The position numbers and the translations under genes were made by a program. This document shows positions 39,887 to 50,840 of a stretch of 64,000 nucleotides of DNA, one piece after another. The DNA lies in NCBI GenBank assembly GCA_963971285.1, contig OZ020254.1, positions 2,418,001 through 2,482,000 on the forward strand, written 5' to 3'. The notes beneath the pieces were generated by a model. The model made no database searches and was not told the DNA's origin. It was given only the letters and a program-made list of their open reading frames with translations. Numbering within the stretch: position 1 is the first letter of the stretch; each line of letters opens with the position of its first letter. This stretch comes from Astropecten irregularis. Lineage: Eukaryota > Echinodermata > Asteroidea > Paxillosida > Astropectinidae.

Positions 39887-40025
39887 TCATTGAAAAGTGA
39901 ACAAAGACACATTGACTGGAGCGAGATTGGAACCAGCGACCTACGGAATACTGTACTGGCACTCTTACCAACTCTTACCCAGCCCTATGTTGGTGGTGGC
40001 CCTGATAGTCAATTATCTTTGTTGT
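39887..40025 (-). mobile_element. tRNA-derived SINE (main family) next to the MIF4G gene stop
   Basis: ATTGAAAAGTGAACAAAGAC, GACTGGAGCGAGATTGGAACC, TACCAACTCTTACCCAGCCC and TGTTGGTGGTGGCCCT in plus-strand order, i.e. a minus-strand SINE. It ends about 35 bp beyond the MIF4G-gene stop at 40061, so it would lie in that gene's 3' UTR. Confidence 0.8.
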
Positions 40026-40060
40026 TCTTTTTTGTGCATCTCGTGGTGCGTTCAACATGT

Positions 40061-41403
40061 TCAGAATGTATCATTAAACTGATTAAAAATGTTGAAGTTT
40101 CCTTTGACTGGGCAGTCATATATCAGGTGACCCTCCTGCCCGCACTTGCTGCAGAAGAAAGTCTTCCCGAAGCTGGACTTCTTCTTTGGTTCCTCTGGTT
40201 CTGGTTTCGGCTCTGGCTTGGGTTCCTCATCCGTTGTCTTTGCTCGGGGGGCGTACTTCATGAACGTGGCGCATTGACGGGTCCTGTGGATGTTGCTTCC
40301 GCACAAGAGGCATGCCGTTGAGGGTTCTGCTGGCTCAGTAGGCTTATTGTGAACATCGGAGAACTTCCCTTCGTCAGTGGAGCCATGAGGCGTCCCAGAC
40401 AAAAGAGACATCTTCTCGGGGGAGCTCCCTGGTCTGGTGTCTTGGATCTTCCCTGAACTCTCCAGGGCAGGTACCCCATTCTGTGTGCAATGGACCTCAA
40501 CGTGGTTGCTGGACGCCTCTTGAACAGCTTGGGTGTCTTCTGGACTGTTGTTTGTCCGAGGTGTGGCCTGCTGATCAGTGTCACCTTGTTCAGCAGACGA
40601 TAGATGCTGTTGCTCCTGATACAGTGGTGCATTTTGGGATGACTGACCATTGCTCCTTGACTGCTCATCAGTTCCTCCGTTTGCAGCCTCCTCATATTTT
40701 CTGAAGAGTATCTTCTGGGGAGGGTGCATGCCAGTGGTCTGGATGAAAGCCAGCGGGGATGTGCCCAGGCATGAGACCGGTAAATCCCTCCCACCAATGC
40801 ATCTTCCTTGTTTCGGCCTCGTGGCTCCTCCGATGCCCGAAGAAACACTGCTGTGAAACTCTGCATCCATCAACAGGGATGGCAAGCTGGAATGCTGTTT
40901 CTCATCCTTCTCAGACTTTCGTGCCAGATCTCCACTCGCATCCATGTTGTCAGAAACGGTTTCATCCTGGCCAGATCTCTCCTCTCTGAGAGGGCAAGGC
41001 ACTTCCCGGTACCCTTGAGAAACCAGTGGCTGACCGTGTCTTCCAGGTGTTGATGTAGGCTCTAGATCACTAGTGCTGTCCGATTCCACATCCCAGAAAT
41101 TTTCCATCCGCTTCTTCGACAACCCTGTTTCCTCCTGACTTGCATCAGAGGCATCACCAGAACCTTTGTTGTTTCCACAAGGCAGATAACTGGCTACGCC
41201 GTACTGACCAACTGCATAATAAGCGGCTCTGGAACTGTTGTTATTGTTTGTTGAGGGCTGATCAGCGCTGATACCATCGGTCTGAGGTTCGGTGTCGACG
41301 ACGTCAGTAGGACTTCCAGCCATCTCTGACATGTTGAGGCCTGTGGAGCCTGCACGGTCAGACGTTGCAGCAGCTGCAGTAAGCCTGTTGCTTGTGGTCG
41401 AAG
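40061..41403 (-). CDS. MIF4G gene exon 10 (terminal, two zinc knuckles)
   Basis: Residues 1019-1465. Acceptor CTGCAG|CTTCG at 41403, stop TGA at 40061. Mostly polar and disordered; near the end are CLLCGSNIHRTRQC, an acidic-proline spacer (EPKPEPKPEPEEP) and CSKCGQEGHLIYDC, both exact CX2CX4HX4C. The tail is NIFNQFNDTF. Confidence 0.95.
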
Positions 41404-44400
41404 CTGCAGGGGGGAACCCAAAAATGAAACATACAATCATGGGTTTCTTTGATGCACTTGTTAATATTCTTTAACTCTGAAATAGCTTCATGGCAATGAG
41501 AGAAAGAATGATAAGCAAGATTTCAGAAAACTATTAATTAGTTAGTTTTGCAAACAGTGATAAAGTGCAAGACTTATCCTAAATTTAAGTCTATAAGTAA
41601 TCAAGATTTGCATCCTTGACAAGAGAATAGTTCCCAAAACATCCACTTTAAATTTCAAGGCAAAGATACATGAAAGTTGTTGTTTTCAACAAGGCATCAT
41701 GGCATGGTTTACTAGCAACTTGATAAAAAGCATACCAGAAGGAGTAGAAGGACCCTGCTTATGGAGTTTACTCGCATCCCCTCCAGCATCTTCACCAGAC
41801 AGGACAGACCCCACAGGATCCTCAGGCGCGGGTAGAGTGTTGGACTCTTCAAGGCTCCTGTCAGCATCACCGACGTCAGAAGCTCCACCCTGGAGAGAGT
41901 TTTTAGTAGCTTTTGCAGGGGAGCTTGGGAGCACAGACGACGAGTCACCTCCTTCAGGGGGAGCACTCTCCAGCTCCTTTGGGTGCTGGACTCTTTCCAG
42001 TTCACCCGTGGAGCCACTGTCTTCGTTTGTGGCTTTGTCAGCTGCTGGTGTGTCTCTGGCATCGACTATGAAGGATTGTTCCGTCTTGAACTCTGCTGGC
42101 GACTCCTTCCAGCCCACTGCTCTCAAAAGGAGCAGATCCAATATGGCCTCTTTGATAAATCTGGATTAAAAAACCAAAACAAAATCAAACATGACAGAGC
42201 ACGCATCACAGACTACGTTAAAAAGAGTTGCTCAAGCAATCACGATTTTGTTTCCTTTTGAACAAACCTCTCCCCTACGTGTAAACTTATGTCCACAATA
42301 GCACCTCAACCATCGAACCCACCCATCTCGTTAACCTTTGACCTACCTTGGCTGGTTTCCGAGCACCTGGTCTCTAAGCAGCAGGTTGTACTTCTTGTCT
42401 GTCTGGTCAGGAAGGTGGGGACCGATGATGACAAACATTGCCCTCAGACAAAATGCGTAGACTTCAACCAACTGAGTGGGCTCCTGTGTAGAACCCTATC
42501 GACAAAAAAATAGTCAAAATGATAGAATAGATACGGTTCATTTAGAATAAATTTGAGAAACAAAGCATCCCAAATTTACAGATACTGGGTACCAGACCAT
42601 TTAAGCAAACAAACGTACCTCTACTGTCTCAGCAGAAAGCAATGATTGAATTTTTAAGTCATTGAAAAGTGGATAAAGAAAAAATGACTGCAGCGGGCTT
42701 TGAACTTGTCCGAGTATCACCTGTAATATCTCCGCTAATCAGATCTGTTTTTAGAAAATTTCTGTCTGAATCACAACAGAGGTCAAGGATGTTGATTTGT
42801 CAAAACCTCGGTCAGTGTTCGGTTGGCTTGCATAATTAATCAGGACATCTGCACACATGTAATAGACGCTCTCTCGCTGTATGGCGAGTGCGTCTATCAC
42901 ATTCGAAGCAGCGACCTCCGGAATACAGGCGCTCTTACCTATGTTGAATTTTTATTCGACAGTAATTATTAAGACTAATTATACCAATTTGAGAAGATTT
43001 CTGAAGAAAAATGTATCTAAAAGCATTAAAAAAACATTTAATACCGGAGGCTTACCTCAACATTGCATGCGATCCACTTGCTCACAAGAAGATCCAGAAT
43101 TTTGCTGATGATCATCTGGAAGGCGCTGGCAGCCGAACGGGACAGCACGTACAGCTGGCTGATGAGGCTGGTGTAAGCGGCGTACAGCTTTTCTTTATTG
43201 GTCGCTGTGGAAACCTGCAATCCATTCACAGAGAAAAAAACAAAAACAACAGGAGACCCGTGGGGTGAAGATTTTGAAACATCTTTCATTGGTGTACAGA
43301 GCAGAGAGATATGATTGTGGATGATTCAGAAATGATGAATGGGATTGCAAGTTCAAGTCAGCTTCTCAACGTGTCTCTCATAACAACACAAGAATCTCTA
43401 AACGGAGATTTTTCAAAATGTACTGTTGACATGGCTATGTCAAAGGTTCATCTGTGATGACATTGTAAATCGAAGACTACATCGTCCAAAATAGCACGAT
43501 CTTCATCCCGTTAAAACAAAGAGTTCATCAAGTCAGCTTCACCTCTGCCATCGTCTTTGGACAAATCATTTCAAAGTTGAACACAAGCAAACCACTTTCA
43601 AGTTAGCAGTATTAACGAGCAACCCTTGGCAGCAAGATCTTCAAACATTAGCCTTTGCGAATCTGGCATGTTTGCTTTTTCTCTGGTAAAAGAGAAACAA
43701 CTGTTCATGTCCAAATAATACAACAAGATTCAGAAGTTCAGCCATCCACCACATCAGCAGTGTCCTCCGAAAGACAGACAGGTGTCCAGCCAGGAGGAAG
43801 GTTGTTGGATCAAGAAGAAGAGTCTTGGGAGCAATTACCCTCGGTCAGATGAGCCCACGGATGCCAAGCAAACACAAAAAAGGAAACCAAACATTTTAAA
43901 AGATGCTCTTCTCTTGGGAGGGGGAACAGGCTGGAAGGAGTCTGCAGAGTTCAAGACGGAAAATCCCTCAAAGTTCAGGACAGAGGCGTATTCAGATTCT
44001 GACGACGAAAGCTGCAACACCAAAAGGCACTTCCCCAGACAAGAGAACAAGGCGAAGAGGTCAAATCAGTGTCCATCTCAGACTGCAACGAAGCCAGACC
44101 ACAGAAGAAGGTGAACCGCAACACCAACAGATGCTTCCTTGTCTGAAGATAAGAGAGTAGGATGATTCACGATCCATTCAAGACGGGACTGATGGCAGAC
44201 CAGCTCTTCGACTATCATCAAAACAGACACTTCAACAGCCAAGACATTTCACAGCATTGGCTCCACCAAAACTCTATGAAGGGTCACAGTTAACACACCT
44301 CAACTCAAGAGAGGGAACAGCTTCTCCAGACGTCAGTGTCATCCAGACAAGGATCCAGACAAAAGATTAATTATTCTCTTTCATTCGCCTCCAAGATCCA

Positions 44401-47400
44401 AGACAAAAGTACAATGGCAACAGCATAGCATCATGGCTCAACAAAACTCAGCTCAGACAAACTCCAATGCAGGACCCTCACCTTTATATACTGGAAGTGT
44501 CTCTTCATGAGTGTGTTGGTCAGATCTTCTTGGAAGTTGCCTGGATGCCGCTCTGGAATAAGTCAAAGACAAATAAAAACCAATTGAGTGAAACGATTTA
44601 CACTTATTACAACTGGGAGTCTCAATCACAACCAGCGGGTTAAAACGATAAAGCCTATTTTCAACAGGCTACTGAATGCCTTACTGTGAAGCTCTTGAAT
44701 CAGCTCGCAGACTGTCTCCACAACCTCCGTTCGGTCCATCACCCATCCCATGATCTCGTCCAGAGCCACAAACTGCTCTTTTGGCCAAGGGAAGCAGGCT
44801 AGACGAGCCGACTCTGCAAGGAGAAAAAAGGTGTATGATACCGGACCTATTATTTCTGTCTTGCTGAAAATAAAATGTCATTGCCGTTCAAATATAAAAA
44901 GTGCAGTTACATGTACTGTCCTAAGACAAAAATCGCTGTGCACTGATTTCTAATCAGCATAGTAGTTTCTTCGATGTCTCAAATCCTCAACCCTCTCTCT
45001 CTCTTTGCACCTACCTGTCTCCATGATGTCTGTTATCTCAGCAGCCGCCTTCTCCACGTCGCAGTTGTCTTTAAGATCCCCAAGGATCTTCCTGACTTTG
45101 CGGACGATCTTGAAGCTCTGCCACTCATACTCATTCTTCTCCTGCTCCCTGGACAGCGTGCTGCCAGCCTCCTGGGCTTGCCTTGCGGCGGGGACCTGGC
45201 TGCCATACCCCTGGCCAGATCTGCTACCAGATCTGCTACCGTGAGTCACCGCTGCACCCTGAGAGTCTTTGTTGATGATGTTGCGCCTGGATTGGGAATG
45301 AAAAAAGGAGACAATTAAGTTGGATTCCGTGATTTTGAGATGAATGCACAATGTAATCCCACAATCACGATACCAGAACTGTTCTCGCAGTATGTCTGGT
45401 TCAACTGCAATTACATGTACATATCCCTTACCCCTTGGGCTTGTCTTTGACATTCCATTGCTTATTAATTTGCTGCTGTTGCTTGCCTTCCTCCCGGATG
45501 GGTTTGGTGGGTCCTTTGAACTTGCCATGATCAGCCTGCAGAGGGCCTCCTTTGACTGCCCCTTTGGAAGGCATGTCATATTCTCTGGGTATGGATGGGT
45601 CAAGAACTCGTTTTTCTGTGAAGATAGATCAGAGACAAATATTATTCCTTATGTTAATCTTTGTTGATTTTTTTTTTTAATTTGAGATGGATTCCACTTA
45701 TGTCTGGTCGATTATGGGTATGTTCAAAGTTATTACTTTGCTGCTATCTTCGTTGCCTAAAAATCACAGTGGGAGTTCAGTTGAGAAAGTTAAGGAAGTT
45801 TAGCTCAAATAATGCACTGCTAACTTTTGTTGGGATTAGCAGTGAAATTACCTGCAACGTTTTGAATTTAATGAATTTAATACATTTCGACACCCAAAAA
45901 TTGAAGTTAGCAGCTCATGTGAACATACCCTAATACAAGTATTTGAAAAAAATATCGTTTAAAGGAATTCTGTTTAGATTCTGAATGGATATTTACCATC
46001 AGACGTCAGTGAGTAGCCCCCACCGAGGGGAATGCTATCCCATACTGTGCTCTGGGTATCAATAAGGGCTGGTGATGCACCATCGCCTCCGGTGGCGGGT
46101 TTCCGTGGACTGCGACGTGGCTTGTGGCCTGGTGATGGCTGGGTATTCGGAGGCGTCACGACATTGCGCTGTGAGGGCTGTGCTGGGGTATTCTTATCAG
46201 ACAGTGGAGAGAGACGCTGGACCTCACTGGATGGTGGAAGGAATGGAATAACGGGGAAGGGTAGACCTGGGATGGGTACCCCGATTGGAGGTGGGGGCTT
46301 GGATGTGTCGATGAAAGGTATGGAAGCAAGGTCCAACATTGGGGGAGATCCATGTGTGCCTTTGGAAAACGGAGGGCGGAGGAGCATTCCTGGGAAGGCA
46401 GGCAATTGTTGATTTGGTGACGGTACTTTTGCCTGATGCTGCTGTTTTTGTTGTGGATTCTGTTGAGGCGGCTGCTGGTTCTGTTGTTGATCAGGCTGTC
46501 GCTGTTGATGCTGCTGCTGATAATACTGTTGTTGCTGCTGTTTCTGTTCCTGTGGTTTTGGTTGGAGTGACTGTTGTTGATCATGCTGTTGCCGCTGTAG
46601 CTGTTGTTGATCAGGCTGTCGCTGTTGATGCTGCTGATGATAATGTTGTTGTTGCTGATTCTGTTCATGTGGTTTTGGTTGGAGTGACTGTTGTTGATCA
46701 TGCTGTTGCTGCTGGAGCTGTTGTTGATCAGGCTGTCGCTGTTGATGCTGCTGCTGCTGATGATACTGTTGTCGTTGTTTCTGTTCCTGTGGTTTTGGTT
46801 GGAGTGGCTGTTGCTGCTGGAGCTGTTGTTGATAAAGCTGTTGGTTTTCTTGTTGCTGACGCTGCTTCTGTTTCAGCTGCAACTGCTGTTGTTCCTGCAG
46901 CTGCTGCTGTTGAGTTTGATTTGGTTGAAGTTGCTGTTTGACTTGGTGCAGCTGCTGTTGTTCCAAATGTTGCTGTACACTAAACTCCAGTTGCTGAAGT
47001 GGTTGCTGCATCAGCTGCAGCTGAATCCGCTGCAGTTCTTGCTGCTGTTGCTGTAGTGCATACTTCTGCAGCTGAAACTGGGCCTGTGTTTGCTGCTGTG
47101 CTTGTTGCAGTCGCTTTAGAATCTTGATCTGTTGGCCGTACTGCTGCTGGTTCGGGGAAGGTGGTGAAACTGGAACTGTAGGGACGGGCACTTGCACTTG
47201 CTGGCGGGTTTCCTGCTGGAACTGATGCTGAACAGGCTGCATGTAGACCTGCTGCTGCTTCTGCTCCTGTTCTCTGCCATCGCTCATTGCTGGTGGCCCA
47301 GTTGGAAACTGTCTGTGGATCGGTTCAAACTGATAAACGTTTGGCTGACTTGTCTGATCGCTGAGCATCATCTGCTGGTATTCTCGACTGAACTGCTGCT

Positions 47401-47930
47401 CAGGGCTGACGGAAGAACCAGGATTCTCCATTTTGTCTGCCTGGTTCAAAGGGGCTGCATCGTCCGTTATAGTGTTATCAAAATTAGCCGCTAGTTTGAA
47501 GTGAGGTTTATCACCAACAGAAGTGGGATGCAATTCTGTCAAAGAAAAAAAACAACACCAATTGTTTTGTTTAAATCAGCAACAATATTCAAATTTCAGG
47601 TATGCACTACATCTTCATGTAGGAACCTTCCTGAATCTGCTACAAGATAGGTTCTTTGGCTTGGTCTTTGTCTGACAAAGTCGGGCCAGCAAGCCCTGTT
47701 ATCAGGTCCAAACTATCCTGTCTTTTAAAACATGCAAGATTTAAACAGGTTTAGAATGGTATTAATTAAAAAAAAAAAATACGAAAAGCAGTGAGCGCAT
47801 TACTGTGTTTCTGAACGGGTGGGGTGATTCCGGATGGGTTACTGCCATGATAAGACGGCAGATTGCTAGTACCATCTCCTCTAAAATCCATCGTCATCCC
47901 GCGGCCTTTTCCAGGACAGTTCTGCTGCAT
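40061..47930 (-). CDS. Glutamine-rich MIF4G-domain protein with two C-terminal CCHC zinc knuckles
   Basis: Ten coding exons with GT-AG borders join in frame (4398 bases, 1465 residues from ATG 47930 to TGA 40061). Order: Gly/Pro/Asn-rich start; a Gln-rich block (about residues 100-430); Pro-rich and basic linkers; a MIF4G-type helical domain (about 670-905, ending ILDLLLLRAVGWKESPAEF, which parallels human MIF4GD LLLLEIIEFRAAGWKTTPAA); a long disordered acidic region; and two zinc knuckles, each CX2CX4HX4C (CLLCGSNIHRTRQC and CSKCGQEGHLIYDC), near the end. MIF4G domains scaffold cap-binding, decay or translation factors, and CCHC knuckles bind single-stranded RNA, so a cytoplasmic RNA role is inferred. 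I cannot name an orthologue; CTIF, PAIP1 and MIF4GD share only the domain. The N-terminus may extend into an upstream exon, since the first exon has an acceptor just before the ATG. Confidence 0.85.
41736..42160 (-). CDS. MIF4G gene exon 9 (end of MIF4G domain)
   Basis: Residues 877-1019: FIKEAILDLLLLRAVGWKES closes the MIF4G domain and is followed by a Glu/Ser/Asp-rich disordered region. Acceptor ATCCAG|ATTT, donor TCTG|GTATG. A degenerate inverted copy of its first about 110 bases lies at 43891-44005. Confidence 0.92.
42347..42495 (-). CDS. MIF4G gene exon 8
   Basis: Residues 828-877: EPTQLVEVYAFCLRAMFVII and GPHLPDQTDKKYNLLLRD. Acceptor GATAG|GGTT, donor CCAAG|GTAGG. Confidence 0.92.
42655..42725 (-). 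mobile_element. tRNA-derived SINE fragment (main family)
   Basis: AAGTCATTGAAAAGTGGATA, GACTGCAGCGGGCTTTGAACTT: a decayed minus-strand 3' half of the SINE, in the intron between MIF4G gene exons 7 and 8. Confidence 0.65.
43056..43214 (-). CDS. MIF4G gene exon 7
   Basis: Residues 775-827: KEKLYAAYTSLISQLYVLS and FQMIISKILDLLVSKWIA, amphipathic helices of the domain. Acceptor TGCAG|GTTT, donor TTGAG|GTAAG, phase 0 on both sides. It is followed upstream by a 1.3-kb intron that holds the inverted exon copy. Confidence 0.92.
43891..44010 (+). pseudogene. Degenerate inverted copy of MIF4G gene exon 9
   Basis: On the plus strand, ATTTTAAAAGATGCTCTTC then GGCTGGAAGGAGTC and GCAGAGTTCAAGACGGAA reproduce exon 9 of the host gene, which is on the minus strand. 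The translation ILKDALLL..GWKESAEFKTEN mirrors AILDLLLLRAVGWKESPAEFKTEQ, with small gaps. It sits in the intron between exons 6 and 7, antisense to the gene, without a clear acceptor. A longer open frame (43782-44114) encloses it. It may be a dead inverted duplication or part of an unrecognised antisense transcript. Confidence 0.7.
44482..44552 (-). CDS. MIF4G gene exon 6
   Basis: A 71-base exon, residues 751-774: RHPGNFQEDLTNTLMKRHFQ, similar to the FRRGLLNRLQQEYQ helix of MIF4GD. Acceptor TTCCAG|AGCG, donor AAAG|GTGAG. Confidence 0.9.
44685..44813 (-). CDS. MIF4G gene exon 5
   Basis: Residues 708-751: SARLACFPWPKEQF, LDEIMGWVMDRTEVVETV and CELIQELH. Acceptor TTGCAG|AGTC, donor CACA|GTAAGG, in-frame join 1+2. 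Confidence 0.9.
45015..45286 (-). CDS. MIF4G gene exon 4 (start of MIF4G domain)
   Basis: Residues 617-708: Ser/Gly/Arg-rich RSGSRSGQGYGSQ, then a helix-rich YEWQSFKIVRKVRKILGDL and DVEKAAAEITDIMET, the first helices of the MIF4G-like fold. Acceptor ATCCAG|GCGC, donor GACAG|GTAGG. Confidence 0.92.
45432..45615 (-). CDS. MIF4G gene exon 3
   Basis: Residues 556-617, frame KRVLDPSIPREYDMPSKGA to QINKQWNVKDKPKG. Acceptor TCACAG|AAAAA, donor AAGGG|GTAAGG. A different overlapping frame is longer but does not join in phase to its neighbours. Confidence 0.88.
45997..47535 (-). CDS. MIF4G gene exon 2 (glutamine-rich, 1.5 kb)
   Basis: Residues 43-556. Acceptor TGACAG|AATTG, donor GATG|GTAAAT. After ELHPTSVGDKPHFKL it becomes over 40% Gln, with imperfect internal repeats of about 45 residues (QPKPQEQKQ, QQQRQPDQQQLQ, recurring three times between about 46440 and 46800). 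It closes with a Pro-rich part (PPPPIGVPIPGLPFPVIPF). Antisense and shifted frames give long Leu/Val-rich shadow ORFs. Confidence 0.9.
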
Positions 47931-47934
47931 CGTA
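47804..47934 (-). CDS. MIF4G gene, first recognised coding exon
   Basis: Acceptor CCGCAG|TACG at 47934, ATG at 47930, donor CACA|GTAATG at 47804. Encodes MQQNCPGKGRGMTMDF and SNLPSYHGSNPSGITPPV, low-complexity Gly/Pro/Asn. The acceptor implies a 5' exon upstream, probably non-coding; I could not identify it. Confidence 0.75.
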
Positions 47935-48261
47935 CTGCGGCCAAAAAGAGCAAGGTGGGTGGGTGTCAATTTCACAACATTTTCCATGACAACAGATTCT
48001 TGGAAATAATAATGTTTCCTTTGCAGCTTTCTTTTTTAGTCCTTGCTTTGTTTTTCTCCATCTATTTTAAATGACTTAAATGACATTGGTCTTTAAGTGC
48101 ACATTTTGGCTCTGTTTTGTGTACTAGCTGTCGACCCACAACATTATAAAAAAGGGAGTTCAGCACCCCACAGTTACTGTTAACTAGCCTCATACTAGGG
48201 CAGTCTACTCAGTATCATTGGCCCTACTTTAATAAATCTATTGAAAAGAGGGGCACATACA

Positions 48262-48822
48262 AATATGCTTCCTATGAACTCCATGTCTCTCAAGGATGAT
48301 AACTCACCACCGAAAATCATAAATCCATAAATTCGCCACTTCTGCAGCTCTACGTTTTCATGAAATTTGTCCAAAAATCTATCCTTGCGTCTCGGTCATT
48401 CATTGCTGCAGCGATGCACTACTCCCTGAAGAATTAAGTCCATGCACAGGCGCACTACTATGTTGACCTGTAATATTTGGACAGCTATTTACGGATTACA
48501 GTGCATCACATGCAGTACATCAACCAGACTGAATGCGGCCGGGCGAGGGTTAACTCTGCACTATGCAACTGTTTTCTGTAATCTGCAAACAGCCGCCGAA
48601 AAATTAGAGGCCAACATCGAAATGCGCCTGCGTGTGGATTTAATGTTCAGAGTAGTGCATCGCTGTGCCAGCCAATGAATGGCAGTGCCGAGATGAAAGT
48701 AAAAGAGGCGAAAATTTCACGAAAGTGAAGGGCTGCAGAAGCGCCAAATTTATGGATTTATGATTTTCTTGGGCAAGTTAATGCTATTGAGAGATATGGG
48801 GTTCATACTTACTTAGTTTCTA
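48262..48822. mobile_element. Large imperfect inverted repeat (foldback-like element 1)
   Basis: The left arm (about 48262-48480) and right arm (about 48620-48822) pair through TATGAAC(T/C)CCAT(G/A)TCTCTCAA, AAAATCATAAATCCATAAAT, CTTCTGCAG and GCGATGCACTACTC. The loop is about 140 bp. No transposase is visible. The longest ORF across it is a by-product. Confidence 0.8.
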
Positions 48823-48902
48823 AGCGTATACGTGCCCCCAGTTTTTTAGTAGGCATGAGTAGGACCAAGGATACGGAGTAGACTTTCCAGATGAGGTTCA
48901 CT

Positions 48903-49520
48903 TCTGGAAGAATATACTGACAACCATCACTTGTGCACAAACCTACCGACAAAGGGCGTTTTGAGAAAAATGACTGCTGCTATGTTCAAACTCCTGCATG
49001 CAGCATGATTATTGTATTTGTACTTTTTGTAGGTAAAAAAAACCCCGTAAATCTCACTTTTCAGAGTATGCTACCCCAGTTTTTTACACACCTCCTGAGA
49101 TTGAAATTCATCATGACTTGTATCCAGTAAGGTAAGTTAACTCTTGGAAGATATAGGCCTAACCCTTTTTTTCGTAAATGGCCAAAAGAATTCTATTGAC
49201 GGCCATTATGGAAACAGGGTTATTTCCTCCAAGAGATAACTTGATTGGATGCAAGTCATGATGAACTTCAATCTCAAGTGTGTACACTGGGGTAGCATAT
49301 CTGAAAAGTGAGATTTTCAGTGTTTTTTTTTTTTACCTACAATAACAATGATACTTGATACTTTAAGTAATACTAACGTCATAATTATGATAGTCAGATA
49401 GTTGATACACTTCGAGTTCGAATGCAGTGGTTCTGGTAGCCATTTTTCTCATAACCCCCTCTGTCGGTCCCATAGGTTTGTGCACAAGTGATGGCCGTCA
49501 GTGGAATTCTTTCTGAACGG
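48903..49520. mobile_element. Large imperfect inverted repeat (foldback-like element 2)
   Basis: Outer arms share ACTGAC(A/G)(A/G)CCATCACTTGTG and CACAAACCTA; inner arms share TCTCACTTTTCAGA, ATGCTACCCCAGT and TTCATCATGACTTG. The interior 49130-49210 has another short inverted pair. A related sequence occurs at 63340-63580. Confidence 0.8.
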
Positions 49521-50489
49521 CCTAAGTTCAAGTTCTAACATGTAAATGTACAAATTGTAGGTCCTACCATCATGACCATCATGCACTCGTACTACGTTAG
49601 ACTATGGAGGTAGACACACTACACTGCCACTGGTAGTGGTACTGGTACTAGAGTAGGCCTAGTGGTAGGGGCCTAGTACTTTACTAACACGCAACAACAT
49701 TAACAAAATAGGGTACGATTGATAATACAAAGTACTACATTACAACAATCAAACATTTCAGAGAACTGTTTTGTCATTACCACGCTATCAATGCAAAGAT
49801 ATCAGGATCAAGATGAAGATTAAATAAACCAAAGTTCACAACAACGAAAGAAATCCAAAACCAACTGATGATATACGCACGTCACGCTGTTGGTGGCCAA
49901 ACACATGCACATTGTGAATTAGCCGGGTGCTGTACAGTGCCGTATTGCTCAATACCGTAAAGAGTCTAGGTACCAAGTCATTGATTAAATTCAAATCGCA
50001 CGGATGTACCGGACCAAACCTGATTTCAATTTCTACGCGATGTAGATAAAAATAGTATACATAAACTTCTCTGTTGAATCTGCAGTTGCGGGATAAGAAC
50101 TACCTCAGTACCTCACACATACCAATAAATCGACTGCTGTGTATGTCATTAGCATGGCCTAACTAAATTTGAACCCTGTCCTCAATGCATGTTCAATGTA
50201 TCCATGGAGGAAGGCTTTTCCTTCCTCCATGGTGTATCTATTAAAATACGGATTTTTCAGCATGACTGCATATGCGGCTGAGTATAGGCCTATTGCCCAA
50301 ATAAACAGAGTAATATGTTGAGTTGTAGTCAGGTAGGGCTTAGGACTTTATGGAGAGATAATTGGATTCGTTATTTATTTAGCATTGCCGTGATATCACT
50401 ATTCACTCCAGTGTATAAACCTTGCCACCCCACTACCCCGGCACATACGGTTCTTGAGTTTCCATTTCCTGTCAAAAGTGCCTAATGAG

Positions 50490-50840
50490 TAAAGGTAGTA
50501 TCATACTTCAAGTGGTTTTTGTTAAGAAGTACAGATTCATGGGCACAATATCAAGGAAGATACAGTAATAGTCATCTGTGAAAATTTCGGTCCCATACGG
50601 TGCCCACTTTTTGAGAAAACATTGAAAACAGCCACAGTATTTCTTTTATTTTCGATCTTTTAAAAGATCAAAAAGATTTTGGGTCGTTGTTTTACTAATT
50701 TCTAGATAAATATACCATTTCAGGCGGAAACATTTTAACGGTATGTTTCTACCACTACCATCTTCATACCCTGTAAGTTATACGTAAATCTTTGAACATT
50801 TCTGTTTTGGGTTCTTACCAAAGTATGATACTACCTTTAC
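50490..50840. mobile_element. MITE, AAAGGTAGTATCATACTT family, copy C
   Basis: GTAAAGGTAGTATCATACTT is mirrored by AAGTATGATACTACCTTTAC: complete ends. The interior GTCCCATACGGTGCCCACTT, GATCTTTTAAAAGATC and CATCTTCATACCCTGTAAG. About 350 bp, the best-preserved copy. Confidence 0.92.

Larger units (their letters stand above)
34656..40060. other. Intergenic DNA between EXOC6 and the MIF4G gene
   Basis: The two genes converge here. I see repeats (35392, 36690, 37835, 38568, 39357, 39887) and AT-rich unique sequence, but no exon. Minus-strand AATAAA signals for the MIF4G gene exist (for example the complements of 36482, 37745 and 35893), but none lies close to its stop, so its 3' end cannot be fixed. 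Confidence 0.5.

Noticed and set aside
44950-45603. 217-codon minus-strand ORF across two exons and an intron
   Set aside because: Its upstream half uses the wrong frame of exon 3 and reads through an intron; the spliced frames join in phase instead.
46339-47056. Plus-strand Val/Ala- and Leu-rich ORFs
   Set aside because: Antisense of the CAG/CTG-rich glutamine exon; composition forced by the repeat.
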